This document shows, one piece after another, positions 1-9,880 of a stretch of DNA of 64,000 bases. Source of the DNA: Bin87 sp965219925 (GTDB taxonomy: Bacteria > Chloroflexota > Dehalococcoidia > Lucifugimonadales > UBA3495); NCBI GenBank assembly GCA_965219925.1, contig OZ244795.1, forward strand, positions 1,178,001-1,242,000, read 5' to 3'. Within the stretch, counting starts at the first letter, position 1. Each line of letters begins with the position of its first letter. A model generated the notes under the pieces. It saw only the letters and a program-made list of their open reading frames with translations. It was not told the origin of the DNA and ran no database searches. The position numbers and the translations under genes were made by a program.

Positions 1-6
1 GCCGAA

Positions 7-1236
7 TCAGATCACGCCGGCCCGGGCCAGAGCCGTCAGCTCCGTCGAAGAGTAACCCAGCAAACCCCCGTACACCGCCGCGTTGTGCTCCCCCAGCAGC
101 GGCGCGCGGGCCAGCGCGGTGGGTGTGCCGTCCAGTTGGAAAGGCGCGCCAGCGTACTCCAATTCACCCGTTTCCGGATGCTCAACTCCAACGTAGTATC
201 CCCGCTCACGCTGCTGGGAGCTGTTGAAAACCTCGGACGGCGTGTAGTAGGGAGCAATCGGAACCCCGTGAGCCTGCCCCTCGGCGTAAAGCCACTCCCT
301 GGAGTGTTGCGAGAACCAGTCACGCATCTGTCGGTTTAGCTCCGGCCCGTGGGTTGCCGGGTCACTGAACATATCCGCCGACGCCCATTCGGGATTACCC
401 ATAAACGCCAGCAGACTCTCAAACTGGCGCGGTTCCAGCGTCAGCAGTTCCACGTATCCATCGGACGCCGGCAGTACGCCGCCAACACGGAAGTAGCGGG
501 AAAACCGCGTTTCCGTGATCCCCTCCGACTCATGCCGCTGGATGGGCATATACCCAACGGATAGTTGCGCTTCCTGCGCCGATGCGTCCACCAACTGGCC
601 GCGTTGGTTCCCCTCGGCGTTCAGTCGGTGGTACACGGCGGCAACTGCGCCCACCGCCGCCGTGAGGCCAGCCTGGTAGTCGCCCATGTTGGCCCCGGCG
701 ACGATGGGCGGGCGGTCGGGGAACGTATCCAGCGCCACGCCGTTGGGCAGCAGCCAGCCCTCGCCGCCGGCATGGAACGTTGCCAGATGCCCGGCGCGGT
801 AGTCGGCATACGCTCCGCTGGAGCCAAATGGCGTAACGGCGGTGACGATGACGTCCGGGTTGACCGCCAGCAGCGATTCGCCGTCCAGACCCACCGCGAC
901 AGCCGCCGCCGGGCTGTAGTCATGGACGACCATATCCACATCAGCGACCAACCGATGCAGCAGGCCGCGTCCCGCGGCGTCATCCAGATTGAGCGTTACG
1001 CTCTGCTTGCCCGTGTTCAGATACAGATACAACCCGCTGCGTTCGGGATGCGGATCATCCTCCGGAAACGGCCCCCGCCGCCGGGAAACGTCGCCGGTAA
1101 CGGGCTCCACCTTGATCACCCGCGCCCCCAGCGAAGCCAAAAGCTTGCCGCAATACGGCCCGGCGATCAGCGACGCAACCTCCAGCACCTGCAGATTGGG
1201 CAGGGCGGTGGGTGAAATGGGATTGTCGGTGGTCAT
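7..1236 (-). CDS. CaiB/BaiF (family III) CoA-transferase
   Basis: Family III CoA-transferases move CoA between an acyl-CoA and a free carboxylic acid through an enzyme-bound aspartyl thioester. The 409-residue product has the family's usual length and opens with LEVASLIAGPYCGKLLASLG followed by VIKVEPVTGD, the CoA-binding start of the fold. The GDYQAG segment near residue 187 carries the expected catalytic Asp. It ends 6 bases inside the window and appears complete. The acid substrate cannot be read from sequence. Family call is secure; specificity is unknown. Confidence 0.93.
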   Translation of the reverse strand: MTTDNPISPTALPNLQVLEVASLIAGPYCGKLLASLGARVIKVEPVTGDVSRRRGPFPEDDPHPERSGLYLYLNTGKQSVTLNLDDAAGRGLLHRLVADVDMVVHDYSPAAAVAVGLDGESLLAVNPDVIVTAVTPFGSSGAYADYRAGHLATFHAGGEGWLLPNGVALDTFPDRPPIVAGANMGDYQAGLTAAVGAVAAVYHRLNAEGNQRGQLVDASAQEAQLSVGYMPIQRHESEGITETRFSRYFRVGGVLPASDGYVELLTLEPRQFESLLAFMGNPEWASADMFSDPATHGPELNRQMRDWFSQHSREWLYAEGQAHGVPIAPYYTPSEVFNSSQQRERGYYVGVEHPETGELEYAGAPFQLDGTPTALARAPLLGEHNAAVYGGLLGYSSTELTALARAGVI

Positions 1237-1261
1237 GGAGGCTAGTCACATCAATGTTGGG

Positions 1262-1624
1262 TTACAGCATGATCGGCGGACCGAATTCGCCATCCGGCCG
1301 TTTTTCAATCCGCTCGTTCACTAGGTCGACGTTGAAACCCAGGTCCTGCAGCAGTCGGTATCCGACCATCGGCATGGGTGCCGGGACCGCTCCGTTTACG
1401 AAACCAGTCCCCTCCAGCATACCCACCGCGACGTAGATCGGAGTCTCGATTACGCCGTTGCCAGTCATTATACGGGCCGACGCGTTGGGAACGGTATCCA
1501 GTCCCAGCGCGTCGATATCCGCCGGCGGCAACCCGATCCGGGTTGCTCCGGTGTCCACCAGGAAATCGTACTCCCTGGTCTCGGTTTTTCCGGCGATGTT
1601 GCCTCTGGCGAAAGTAATCCCCAT
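1262..1624 (-). CDS. Retropepsin-like aspartic protease family protein
   Basis: A 120-residue protein with the motif FLVDTGATRIGLP near residue 25, matching the D-T/S-G active-site signature of clan AA (retropepsin-like) proteases. Such small single-domain bacterial proteins are thought to act as dimers with one Asp from each subunit. The C-terminal half (LLQDLGFNVDLVNERIEKRP) fits the usual closing strands. It lies 26 bases upstream of the CoA-transferase on the same strand and may share its transcript. Substrate unknown. Confidence 0.75.
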   Translation of the reverse strand: MGITFARGNIAGKTETREYDFLVDTGATRIGLPPADIDALGLDTVPNASARIMTGNGVIETPIYVAVGMLEGTGFVNGAVPAPMPMVGYRLLQDLGFNVDLVNERIEKRPDGEFGPPIML

Positions 1625-1652
1625 GATTCAATCCCTTTGGTAAGACGACGAC

Positions 1653-1850
1653 CTACACCGGCAGTATCAGCAGCCCCCCTACGGCATTGACCTCCATCTC
1701 ATACAGGTCGTTCTGCTCACAGAAGGCGATGGACCGGGCCGGAAAATCCTCCGCCCGGTGGTCAATGCCCAGGGCGGTAAGACGCAGCACAACGGCGCCA
1801 TCAGGGGTGATGGCGGCGGAGTCGGTAGTAGGTTTGGGTTTGGTGGTCAT
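1653..1850 (-). CDS. Small hypothetical protein
   Basis: A 65-residue protein if it starts at the ATG of MTTKPKPTT; an earlier in-frame start adds 10 residues. No domain recognised. It ends 28 bases before the retropepsin-like gene on the same strand, so the two are probably cotranscribed. The composition looks like a real short protein (acidic and hydrophobic C-terminus ending LLILPV). Function unknown. Confidence 0.45.
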   Translation of the reverse strand: MTTKPKPTTDSAAITPDGAVVLRLTALGIDHRAEDFPARSIAFCEQNDLYEMEVNAVGGLLILPV

Positions 1851-1949
1851 GTCTGTTGGTTTTTCCGCGGAGGAATTCAAGGCAAGTTTACCATTGGCTG
1901 GAGACGATGAACGCCACCAGAACCACCCCGCTATCGGTAAGACACTACA

Positions 1950-2887
1950 TCAATTGCACAGCAGACGGCATATTTCAGATTCGCGATTTCTACTCTGTGC
2001 AACTTGGCAGGGCGTCCATCCATTATTAGCGCGCACATTAACGTCTGCACCGCGTTCCAGCAGGAGTGCGACAACTGCAGGTTCGCCAATTGCCGCCGCC
2101 AAATGTAGCGGCCTAATTCCAGTATTACTTGTCGCTTCAATGTCTGCACCGTGGTATAGCAACAAGGCAACGACTGCTGGCAGCCCGTATCGTGCGGCAT
2201 AGTGCAGAGGTGTAAAGCCATATTTATCTTTGGCATTGATATCTGCACCCTTGTCCAGCAGCATTATGCACACTTGTTCCCGGTTTCCGGTACCTGGTTA
2301 CGCAGCTGCGCCCAGCAAAGGTGTCATGCAGTATCAGTGCGAGTGTCAACCAAAGCTCCCTGGTCCAAAAGGATCGTTACGATACCGGGTTTGGGATTAT
2401 ATGTGGCAGCCAAGTACAACGGCGTCATGTTGAGGAACGAAGTCGTCGCTTCGATGTTTGCTCCCCCATCCAATAGCACTTCAATCACTCCAGGTTCTAC
2501 ACTTTGCCGAGCCGCTACGTGGATCGGCATTCTACCTCCACCATGCCGTGCATGGATATCTGCGTTGTTGTCCAAGAGTGCTGCAATCACGCCTGAATCA
2601 GAGTTATATGCCGCAGCGACATGAAGTGGTCTCCATCCACCGATGTACTTCAAATTGACGCTTACACCCTTACTCAGTGATGCTGCTGTTTCAGAAGTGC
2701 TAGCGGTGGCCCAGAATTGATAGGACCTCCAGCGACCGCGGGACGCTAAAATTGCCCATCGCGCCAGTACGATTGGCATCCCTAGTGGTCCGAAATCTTT
2801 GTAATGATGGGTTGATTGGTACAGGGCCTTTCCCCGGCCATACAGGGCTTTATGGAGACTATCGTCGAGCAATCTGGCATTCCACAC
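1950..2887 (-). pseudogene. Ankyrin-repeat protein, frameshifted
   Basis: Two adjacent minus-strand frames together encode a run of ankyrin repeats. The first part (2887 down to about 2324) has repeats such as GWRPLHVAAAYNSDSG and MPIHVAARQSVEPG. The second (2273 down to 1950) continues with YGFTPLHYAARYGLPAV and IRPLHLAAAIGEPAV. The junction at about 2274-2330 needs a frame change, with a stop after TRTDTA. Ankyrin repeats mediate protein binding; no other domain or clear signal peptide is visible. It lies directly beside the IS630 element, in keeping with decay. A sequencing error at the junction is also possible. Confidence 0.8.
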
Positions 2888-2912
2888 CCGTCATTTCAAG
2901 AATGTTGGTCTA

Positions 2913-4194
2913 CTAAACTAAAGCCAAGGTGAAATGCGCAGACGCATGGGGTAAATTTGTGAAGGAACCGAGGTAGCTGGTCTCAGAAATTGCGAGGGGT
3001 TGGTGATGGGCGTGAGGGAGATAGACCGGTCTCTGGAACAATGGCAGATGGGAGTCAAGGACTGGCGGCGGCGGATGATTCTGGCTCCCACACCCCGGGA
3101 GCGGGAGCGGTGGTACGCCATCCTGCTGCTGGCTCAGGGCTTGACGGCAGCGGCGACGGCGGAGGCGCTGGAGCGGGACCCCTACACTATCGGGCGTTGG
3201 GCGTCGGCCTTCGGTGAGGGAGGGCCTGCGGCCCTGATATTCGAGCAGACCGGTGGTTCCCACCGCCCTTGACCAGGCGCAGCAGGAGTAGTTGAAAGGG
3301 GCGGTGGAACAACCGCCCGCTGCGGCGGGCATCCAACTGGCCAACTGGTATTGGAGGGTGGTGCGGCAGTTTGTCTCAGAACGGTTTGGCATCAGCCTGT
3401 GCCGCAGCAGTTGCCTGAACTGGCTTTACCGGCTGGGGTTTGCCTGCAAGCGCCCCAAGAAGCGTCTGCTCAAGGCGAATGAGTCCAAGCGGGCGGCCTT
3501 CGTGGCGGAGTACGCCGCCCGGTGGGAGGAGGCCCAACGGACTGAAGCCAGCATATTCTTTGCTGGGGAGGCCCACTTCCGGGCGGACGCGGAATTGCGG
3601 GGCCAGTGGGTGCTGAAGGGTAAGCCTGCGTTGGTGGACTCCAATAGCCCGCGGTATGGGGAGAAGGCCAGCTACTATTCAGCGGTGTGCCTGGAGACGG
3701 GCGAGGTGGAATGGATGGAACTGGCGGGCAACAGCAACAGCGGGACCTCGGTTGCCTTCCTGACGCAACTGGCCTTCCTGACGCAACTTAAGGAAAAGCA
3801 TCCAGGGCCGCTGCGGGTCATCTGAGACAATGCGCCGGCCCACCGTGGGGAAGCGGTGCGGGAGTACCTCAGGACGCCTGAGCTGGAGCTGAGGCTGGTG
3901 AACCCCGTGTCAAGCACGGGGCAGGCTCTGCCGGGCTACAGCCCGGACTTCAACGCCGATGAGGCTGTCTGGGGCTGGGCGAGAGAGGAGGCCACTGGCA
4001 ATATGTGCCTGGGGAGCAGGGCGGCGGTGCAGGAGAGGGTCGGCAAATTCCTGGCCGGGCTGTCCAGCCGGAAAGATGAGGTGAGACGACGCTGCCGGAC
4101 GGTCCTGCAATCAAGGGCCGAAACACTCCCGCGAGACACCCGCCCCGATTCCCAGCACCCGGCAAATGCACATCCCACCTTGGCTTTGGTTTAG
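2913..4194 (+). mobile_element. IS630-family insertion sequence, inactivated
   Basis: Terminal inverted repeats CTAAACTAAAGCCAAGG (left, from 2913) and its near-complement ending GGTTTAG at 4194 are flanked by TA on both sides (2911-2912, 4195-4196), the IS630/Tc1 target duplication. The transposase is split over 3000-3272, 3292-3825 and 3856-4194. Damage includes a frameshift near 3272, a TGA at 3823-3825 in VI*DNAPAHRG where Trp is expected, a local duplication (AFLTQL twice), GEAHF where a DE-type catalytic motif is expected, and a 24-bp insertion at 3904-3927. The C-terminal YSPDFNADE motif is preserved. Confidence 0.88.
3904..3927 (+). repeat. 24-bp hairpin micro-insertion in the IS630 transposase
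   Basis: The insert CCCGTGTCAAGCACGGGG plus CAGGCT splits the conserved ...VN/LPGYSPD... junction. It is in frame and adds PVSSTGQA. Its stem is CCCGTG/CACGGG. It shares the tail GGCAGGCTCTG with the insert at 10362-10384. Confidence 0.65.
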
Positions 4195-4202
4195 TAGTCA
4201 GT

Positions 4203-4652
4203 CAATGTTGGAAAGGCATGGGTAAATGCGATGTAGTTTGGTTCTGGCGTCCTGGGTGCTGAACGCCAGTTGATGGTGAGACACCCGCTACGTTGCGCTC
4301 GGTCTCGTAGGCGGTGATTTGGCGTTGCGGGGCGCTGGCGTCGGGGTTTCTCCTCTTGAGGCAGGCACGGCTCAACGCGCTGAATGCGATCTCCGCCATG
4401 TTGAGCCAACTGGCGTGTTTGAGTGTATGGTGAAACTTCAGCCGCTTCACGATGCGTCGTGCCTCAGCTGCAGGGAAGGTCTCGTACAAAGACGCCATGC
4501 GGTGGGTGTTCAGAGCCGGCCCTGTACTCGATACGGGGCCGGCCACGAACATCCCGTTCACTCTGGGGATGCGCCACTGCTGCTTCTGCCAGGGCTTCAG
4601 GGGGCTTTTTGAGCCGCAGCCGCACTGTCTCGTGGGATAGCGACGCCACCAA
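4203..4652 (-). pseudogene. IS630-family transposase relic (second copy type)
   Basis: Minus-strand frames give SHETVRLRLKK (an N-terminal HTH-type segment), then VNGMFVA, then LKFHHTLKHASWLNMAEIAF, which matches the IS630 C-terminal catalytic segment (HxTPKHxSWLNMAE). Most of the catalytic centre between these parts is missing, so this is an internally deleted copy. Frame changes occur near 4560 and near the 3' end. A GPVSSTGPA insertion lies at the deletion region. It is distinct from the neighbouring IS630 copy. Confidence 0.75.
4514..4538 (-). repeat. Hairpin micro-insertion in the second IS630 relic
   Basis: Read on the minus strand this is CCCCGTATCGAGTACAGGG followed by CCGGCTCTG. It encodes GPVSSTGPAL and is closely similar in layout to the insert at 3904-3927. 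Stem CCC(C)GTA/TAC(A)GGG. Confidence 0.55.
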
Positions 4653-4734
4653 TGATTAACGACAATAAGGAATGCCGGCCTGTTGGTGTTGTCAGGCCGC
4701 TACCTCCAGCATATTAGCGGCGGGTAGCACATCG

Positions 4735-5110
4735 TTAGGTGCTGGTGGAGAGCATCATGGATGCCGAGGTTTCGGCGCAGGTCGGCGCCCAGCACGGTGA
4801 GAGCAACCCGGATGGCCTTGCCCGCCGCAACGGCTATTGCGGCTAGGTTTAGGATACCCAGGTTGGGACGACGGAGTTGCACATACCCGAGATCGGGGAG
4901 GGTAGCTACTTCCGCAGCCTGCCGGCGCTCAGGTGGCGCAGCGGGAAGACCCTGTTCTCGGCGAGCCAGCGGCCCTGCGCGGAGGGATGTCCACCGGGCG
5001 AGTGGATAACTTGATCAAGGCCTTCGGTTGCCACGGCATCTGCAACACCGATCGTCGAACACCTGCTTCATGATCTGCGCGGTATTGGCGACCGTAGGTC
5101 AGCCGACATG
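4735..5110 (+). pseudogene. IS256/Mutator-family transposase relic
   Basis: Translation in shifting plus-strand frames recovers the N-terminal part of an IS256 transposase: MDAEVSAQVGAQHGE near 4755, then GTTELHIPEIGEGSYF near 4870, then LIKAFGCHGI near 5010. These match the conserved order of the family (E..AEVSAQVGA, T..L.IP.IREGSYFP, DDLIKALG). Several stops and frame changes interrupt it, and the DDE catalytic region was not recognised. It is a dead fragment with no coding capacity of its own. Confidence 0.6.
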
Positions 5111-5350
5111 AACGGCGACGTGAGTAATAAGCACGTTGATCTCTTCCTCGCCCAATCCGGTGCTCAACGCCCGGTTGATATGGCCCGGTAACTGGCAGGT
5201 GCGGTACGAGGCCGTGAAAACCTACACTGCGATAAGACTGCGGTCTCGCTTCGACGGCCCCCGCCTCGCCCAAACGTCACCGAAAAGCACATCGGCGCTG
5301 AGTTAGGCCAGCTTGGGGGTTGCTTCGCGCATCGCCCTCCGGGCCGTGGG

Positions 5351-6151
5351 TCATGTCGCCCCATCTTTTTGTGGACCCCAGGTCACTCCGAATTCAGCTC
5401 TTGACACCAACGCGCCCGTCAGGGTTTCGGCGGTCTGGCCCGCCAGCCATACGCCCGGCGATGCCAGGGCATCGGGCTGGACCATGGGTATGTGGGCGGT
5501 TCCCGGCCAGTCCCCACGCCGGTTCATCCAAGTGTCCACCCTGCCGGGGTCCAGGACGTTGACCGCGACATTGTGCGGCCTGACCTCCTCTGCCAAGCTG
5601 AAGAACATTCTTTCCAACGCCGCTTTGCTCATCGAGTAGCCGACCCGACCCTGCCGGTAGCCCCTGGCGGAGCCGGAAGTAACGCAGTATATGGAGCCGC
5701 CCTCTCCTTGGGATATCATGGACGGCAGTGCGTATTTGCAAAGGAGCAGCGGGCCGCGCACATTGACCGCCAGGCATTGGTCCAATAGCTCAACATCCAA
5801 GTCCACTACCGGCGACTCACAGTCCATGCCCGCATTGGAGACGAGTACGTCAATCCGGCCGAAATGCTCCAGCGTGGCGGTCACCAGGTCTTGAATGTCC
5901 TTGACCTGCGCGATGTCGCAGCGGACCGGTATCGCCGTGCCTCCGCGGGCGGTGATTTGCGCTGCCGTATCTTGTATGTCACCCGACCCGTACTGCTCGT
6001 ACTGGGTGCCGGCCGACCTGTCTATTTCAGTACGAGATGCTACGACAACTCTCGCCCCCGCATCGCCTAGGCCCAAGCAAATGGCGCGCCCAATCCCGCG
6101 GCTGCCGCCGGTTACAATCGCTACTTTGCCGTCAAGTCTCATACCAACCAT
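5351..6151 (-). CDS. SDR-family NAD(P)-dependent oxidoreductase
   Basis: A 266-residue classical short-chain dehydrogenase/reductase. The N-terminal cofactor motif TGGSRGIGR follows KVAIV, NAG lies in LVSNAGMD, and the catalytic Y-x3-K appears as YSMSK with an upstream Ser in TSGSARG. Length fits the classical SDR family. It catalyses reversible oxidation or reduction of an alcohol or ketone; the substrate cannot be assigned. No operon partner is visible: insertion-sequence relics lie on one side and a 443-base gap on the other. Confidence 0.9.
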   Translation of the reverse strand: MVGMRLDGKVAIVTGGSRGIGRAICLGLGDAGARVVVASRTEIDRSAGTQYEQYGSGDIQDTAAQITARGGTAIPVRCDIAQVKDIQDLVTATLEHFGRIDVLVSNAGMDCESPVVDLDVELLDQCLAVNVRGPLLLCKYALPSMISQGEGGSIYCVTSGSARGYRQGRVGYSMSKAALERMFFSLAEEVRPHNVAVNVLDPGRVDTWMNRRGDWPGTAHIPMVQPDALASPGVWLAGQTAETLTGALVSRAEFGVTWGPQKDGAT

Positions 6152-6594
6152 GCAGGGGCCAAATCAGGCGGATCCAAATTTCGGCAAGCATATATGGTCG
6201 TTGAGGTCGTCGCAAGTCACTAGTACCGCCATGCAGGGCAATCGCGTCTAATTTTGGTGAGAGGCAAAATCCCGGGAAGTCCGAGTTCGGGTAGTCTCAC
6301 GTCGCCTGACAACGGACAGTTACAGCATCAAAGACGCGAATTTCAACCGGTTGGCGGGTTTTATATCACATTCAAACCGCAGACGCGGCCCAATATTATC
6401 AACATTTAGAATGCAATGCGCCAGTTCATATTGTAGATACTGAAGACGCGATTGTCCTGTGCAGTGGGCGAAGGGGGCGGACAAGTCTTCTCCCCAGAGT
6501 ATATAATTTGGACTAATCCACTCCCTTTCCGATGGAGTGGGATAACCCGTACCAGTCCTGGACTCTACCGAGTTTTGGGTAGGAGGAACTTATT
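6152..6594. other. Intergenic region between divergent genes
   Basis: No convincing ORF. It must hold the promoters of both the SDR (leftward) and the VOC gene (rightward). A TATAAT-containing stretch near 6501 and AGGAGG just before 6595 are the only clear signals. A 13-mer GCAGGGCAATCGC near 6231 recurs near 40150. Confidence 0.4.
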
Positions 6595-7137
6595 ATGGGC
6601 ATTCAGATCAAGCGCGTTGGACATGTGGGGATTCTGGTTTCCGATTTTGAACGGTCTTTCGAGTTTTACACCGAGGTGCTGGGCTGCAAGGTGACTTCCC
6701 GCCGCCGCCGGCCCGACGGGGCCGAGACGGCCTTCCTGCGGTTTGACGAGACCCACCATGATTTCGTCATCGCCACTGCTCCCGAAGGCGTGGACGTTTC
6801 CGAGAACGTTCCTGGGCGGGCCCGGCTGGTGCAGCAGGTGGCCTTTGAAGTGGAAAACCGTGACGAATTCATGAAGGCTCTGGCCCACATCCACACCCAC
6901 GGCGCGGAGATTGTCAGCGGCCCGCTGACCCACGGCATCGAGTCGGGCGGGAACCTGGAAGGCAGCGGCAGCCGCTCCTTCTACTTCCTGGACCCGGACG
7001 GCAACCGGCTGGAGATCTTCTGCGACGGTATGAAGGTTCCCAACGGGGAGCAGTTCCCCAGGGCAGAATACGCCGACGCCATCAAGGACTTTATGGACAA
7101 GAAGGCCGGAAGGGCGCCGGCAGCGGCTGCAGACTAA
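6595..7137 (+). CDS. VOC-family protein (glyoxalase/extradiol dioxygenase fold)
   Basis: A 180-residue vicinal-oxygen-chelate protein preceded by a strong AGGAGG site. The first module begins KRVGHVGILVSDFERSFEFY with the usual metal-ligand His. The second ends YFLDPDGNRLEIFCDG with the usual Glu ligand. The layout resembles bacterial extradiol-dioxygenase-like or glyoxalase-like proteins. The substrate is unknown. The last 20 residues are Ala/Lys-rich and probably flexible. A hairpin terminator follows. Confidence 0.88.
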   Translation: MGIQIKRVGHVGILVSDFERSFEFYTEVLGCKVTSRRRRPDGAETAFLRFDETHHDFVIATAPEGVDVSENVPGRARLVQQVAFEVENRDEFMKALAHIHTHGAEIVSGPLTHGIESGGNLEGSGSRSFYFLDPDGNRLEIFCDGMKVPNGEQFPRAEYADAIKDFMDKKAGRAPAAAAD

Positions 7138-7169
7138 ACAACGTTGACCGTAAAATGGTTCAACAAAAC

Positions 7170-7195
7170 GACGGCGGGGAACACTCCCCGCCGTC
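7170..7195. terminator. Bidirectional hairpin between convergent genes
   Basis: GACGGCGGGG and CCCCGCCGTC flank a short AACACT loop between the VOC gene and the convergent NHL-propeller gene. No long T-run follows. Confidence 0.6.
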
Positions 7196-7220
7196 CTGAG
7201 TTCCGCGGTTTTCGGCTGAG

Positions 7221-8099
7221 CTACCCTTGTCGAACGAACTTGTCGACACCAGTGCCGTCGCTGAGGCCGACGTAGATGTCGCCGCGGGAGTCGACCCAAC
7301 TGCCGTGGCCGGGGCCCCGGCAGTCGAAGCGTGCCAGTACGCCTCCGGAAGTATCCAGGACGCTGACCCGGGCCGAAGAATCGTTGACGCTGCCCTCGCT
7401 GACGTACAGGACGCCCTCGCTGTCCACGGAGATGTCCATGGGCCGCTGGATGTCGTCCCAGATGGTGATGAACTCGCCGTCCAGGGTGAAGAGCTGCATT
7501 CGGTGATTCTCCCGGTCACAGAGGAAGATCGTGTCGTTGTGGATCAGGAGGCTGTGGGGAAGGTGGAAGTGCCCCGGCTCCGTCTTCCCCGGTTGTCCCC
7601 AGGACTGCTTGAGTTGACCGTCCCAGCTGAACCGGTGGATGCGGGCGTTGCGGTATCCGTCGGATACGTACAGGTCGCCCGAGGGGGATGGGACCAGTTC
7701 ACTGGGGTAGTTAAAGGGGCCGGCCGCGCGGGGGCAAAGGTCGCCCGGGTTTTCGCAGCCGGTGTCCGAGTGGACGCCGTGGCGCCCCAGCATCTGGATG
7801 GGCTTGCCGTCGATGGTGTAGACCAGGCAGACTGAACTGTCCCGGTCGGTCAGGTAAACCGTGTCGTCCTCTATGTAGATGCCGTGGGCGAATGAGAAGG
7901 CGCCGTTCCCCCAGCTGTCCAGCAGGTTGCCGTCCCGGTCGAAGATGAGGATGGGCGGGTCCTTGCGCTGGAAGGCGAACACCCGGTCTTGGGAGTCGGT
8001 GGCCATGGCGCTGACCATGGCGAAGGTCTCGCCCTCTGGCAGCTTGGCCCAGTTTTCAACCATTTCATAGGTGTACTTGCCGCTTCCTACGGTCGTCAT
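7221..8099 (-). CDS. NHL-repeat beta-propeller protein (6-bladed, lyase-like)
   Basis: A 292-residue protein with NHL-type blades: DSQDRVFAFQRKDPPILIFD, FSFAHGIYIEDDTVYLTDRD, NYPSELVPSPSGDLYVSDGY, FHLPHSLLIHNDTIFLCDRE and DISVDSEGVLYVSEGS. The His/Arg pattern resembles peptidyl-alpha-hydroxyglycine lyase-like propellers, but activity is not established. I chose the ATG at 8099 (MTTVGSGKY) because GGAGG lies just upstream; the longer frame adds 12 residues without a better site. No signal peptide is seen. Confidence 0.85.
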   Translation of the reverse strand: MTTVGSGKYTYEMVENWAKLPEGETFAMVSAMATDSQDRVFAFQRKDPPILIFDRDGNLLDSWGNGAFSFAHGIYIEDDTVYLTDRDSSVCLVYTIDGKPIQMLGRHGVHSDTGCENPGDLCPRAAGPFNYPSELVPSPSGDLYVSDGYRNARIHRFSWDGQLKQSWGQPGKTEPGHFHLPHSLLIHNDTIFLCDRENHRMQLFTLDGEFITIWDDIQRPMDISVDSEGVLYVSEGSVNDSSARVSVLDTSGGVLARFDCRGPGHGSWVDSRGDIYVGLSDGTGVDKFVRQG

Positions 8100-8147
8100 G
8101 CTTTTGGCCTCCGTATTGTTTGGATGGGATCTCATTGGTTGACGCCT

Positions 8148-8240
8148 CTATTGTAACGCCGGAAACGCTTTCTGTTTCAGGTTGGGCATCACCTCGTCGG
8201 CAAACAGCTTCATGGACCGTAGTGCCTTTTCGTGCTCCAA
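8148..8240 (-). pseudogene. C-terminal fragment of a luciferase-like (LLM) oxidoreductase
   Basis: Minus-strand translation gives LEHEKALRSMKLFADEVMP and ends in a stop, matching the closing helix common in bacterial luciferase-like flavin oxidoreductases (MKLFAEEVMP type). No upstream catalytic part is found, so this is a truncated remnant. The rest of 8241-8518 holds nothing I can recognise. Confidence 0.4.
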
Positions 8241-8518
8241 GTCGGGACAGTAGCACTCTTACAATGATGCCACAATCTGGTTGAGATCCAGTCGCTCGTC
8301 GATCTGTTCATCAGGTGGTTCGCCCCGTCTGGAACGAGGGCCTCCGCGACTACGAGACCCATACCGCTCCGGCGATACCATCTGACGCGACCGGCACGCA
8401 ACACACCTTGGCATACACGCTCCGAGCCGCCACAGTGCAGCGTAACACCTAACGACGCTGGGATTGTGCCGGCCTTGGTTCCCGACAACCTCCGCAGGGT
8501 AGCGTCCACACGCAGGAG

Positions 8519-9265
8519 CTACGGCGCCTCTGGCATCGTGCTGCCGACGGGAAGAACCCTGTACTCTGTTAACACAAAGTCACGCACCAGCGTCTCTCCC
8601 CCAGAGTCATCAACTTCGTACAACGACCTTTTCATCAACAGAGGGTCGTCTACCACCACCTCGAGTCGCTTCAACAATTCATAAGCGACCGCCTCGCCCG
8701 GGTTTCCGCTCGGATTAGTCCTCAACTCGAAAATCACCGTCTCCTTGCCGTCCAGTGTCCCAGACCCCTTTTCCTCACCAGCCGAGCCCAAACCAGACTC
8801 GGCACGTTCCCAGACTCCATCTATCCAATCCTCGATGGTCGTACTGTGTACCACCGGCAAGACAAACTCTTCACCAGACGACACGTACGTCGTCACGTTC
8901 CGCCCATCCTCGAAACGGGTATACATCACCAGCTCACCGTTGGAGTCGCTAGCCAACGACACGGCTGAACCCACATTCCCGTCGTCAGCCTTGGCAAGCC
9001 AAGTTTCAATAACCATGAACTCAGGAACTTCCGACAACCCCAACCGGCCTTTCTTGAAATCAACCCTTTTGTAGTACAAGATCTGTCCGTTCTTCACACC
9101 ATCGACCAAACCCTGCTTCTTATCAGCCGCCGACGCAGACAAGCCTTCCGCAGTCACCGTACCGTCTGGAACAACGTAACCCCAGCCGAAGCGGATGCCG
9201 ACACCTGCCAACACCGCCAGTACAACGATAAGAGTCAAAGCCTTCTTGTTCAACCCGATTTTCAT
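8519..9265 (-). CDS. Membrane-anchored hypothetical protein
   Basis: A 248-residue protein starting at the ATG of MKIGLNKKALTLIVV, with GGAGAGG eight bases upstream. Residues about 7-26 form one hydrophobic segment (signal anchor or signal peptide), and the remainder is a polar, likely extracytoplasmic domain rich in beta-strand-like sequence. The pattern of alternating strands and the ELRTNPSGNPGEAV segment could suit a LolA/LppX-like fold, but I do not recognise the family. It stands alone between relics. Confidence 0.6.
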   Translation of the reverse strand: MKIGLNKKALTLIVVLAVLAGVGIRFGWGYVVPDGTVTAEGLSASAADKKQGLVDGVKNGQILYYKRVDFKKGRLGLSEVPEFMVIETWLAKADDGNVGSAVSLASDSNGELVMYTRFEDGRNVTTYVSSGEEFVLPVVHSTTIEDWIDGVWERAESGLGSAGEEKGSGTLDGKETVIFELRTNPSGNPGEAVAYELLKRLEVVVDDPLLMKRSLYEVDDSGGETLVRDFVLTEYRVLPVGSTMPEAP

Positions 9266-9880
9266 CAGAAACACCTCTCCATTTCAAAATGCCGGCAACG
9301 ACGCCGACCAAACCGCCAAACGCTACCCGCCCCAAGTTTCACGGGTAACGTCCACCACTTCAGTTGTTCGGATGGCGTGCCGAAGAAGACGCCGAATGCC
9401 AATCAAAATCAATATCCCCATGTTTCCCGGGATGCTCGCTATAGTGGGACAAAAACGCCAGCGGGTAACAACCGCCGACACGTACATGCCATTTTTGTTG
9501 ATGACCTATCAATGGCTACTACCAAAACGGTTGCAGTCGACCGTAAGACGGCTATTGCCCCATTCGGAATATCGGTGGCTTCAGCGGAGCCAGCCGAAGA
9601 CAATGTGAGGAATCCTCGCCGGTCGCCGAACCGACTGAGCGATTTCGCACCGTTCCAGGCACGTGGGTAAAATCGTCTCGCAGACCCAATCTTGGTCTTG
9701 TTATATCGAGCCCTACGGCCATTTCACCCCACCGGCGATTACGCAATTCGTAATCAGTGACCCTACTTGAACAATCCTACTCTTGAGGGAGTGCTGGGAA
9801 TGCTGTCCAAAATCCATCGGCGGATCAACGCTGGAAACTCCTAAGCAAGAACAATATATTCTCAACTGGCAGGAATCACG
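9266..9880. other. Long non-coding stretch
   Basis: About 600 bases with only short overlapping frames that match nothing I recognise. No repeat, hairpin or RNA gene is visible. It contains the promoter region of the leftward membrane protein gene. Confidence 0.4.

Noticed and set aside
565..1215. Long plus-strand ORFs opposite the CoA-transferase and similar overlaps elsewhere
   Set aside because: They are antisense shadows of clearly real genes in GC-rich DNA with no recognisable domains.
3815..3840. TGA in the IS630 transposase (VI*DNAPAH)
   Set aside because: The usual residue is Trp and the copy has other inactivating damage. TGA recoding as Trp is excluded because many intact genes here, such as the CoA-transferase and SSB neighbours, end normally with TGA or TAA.
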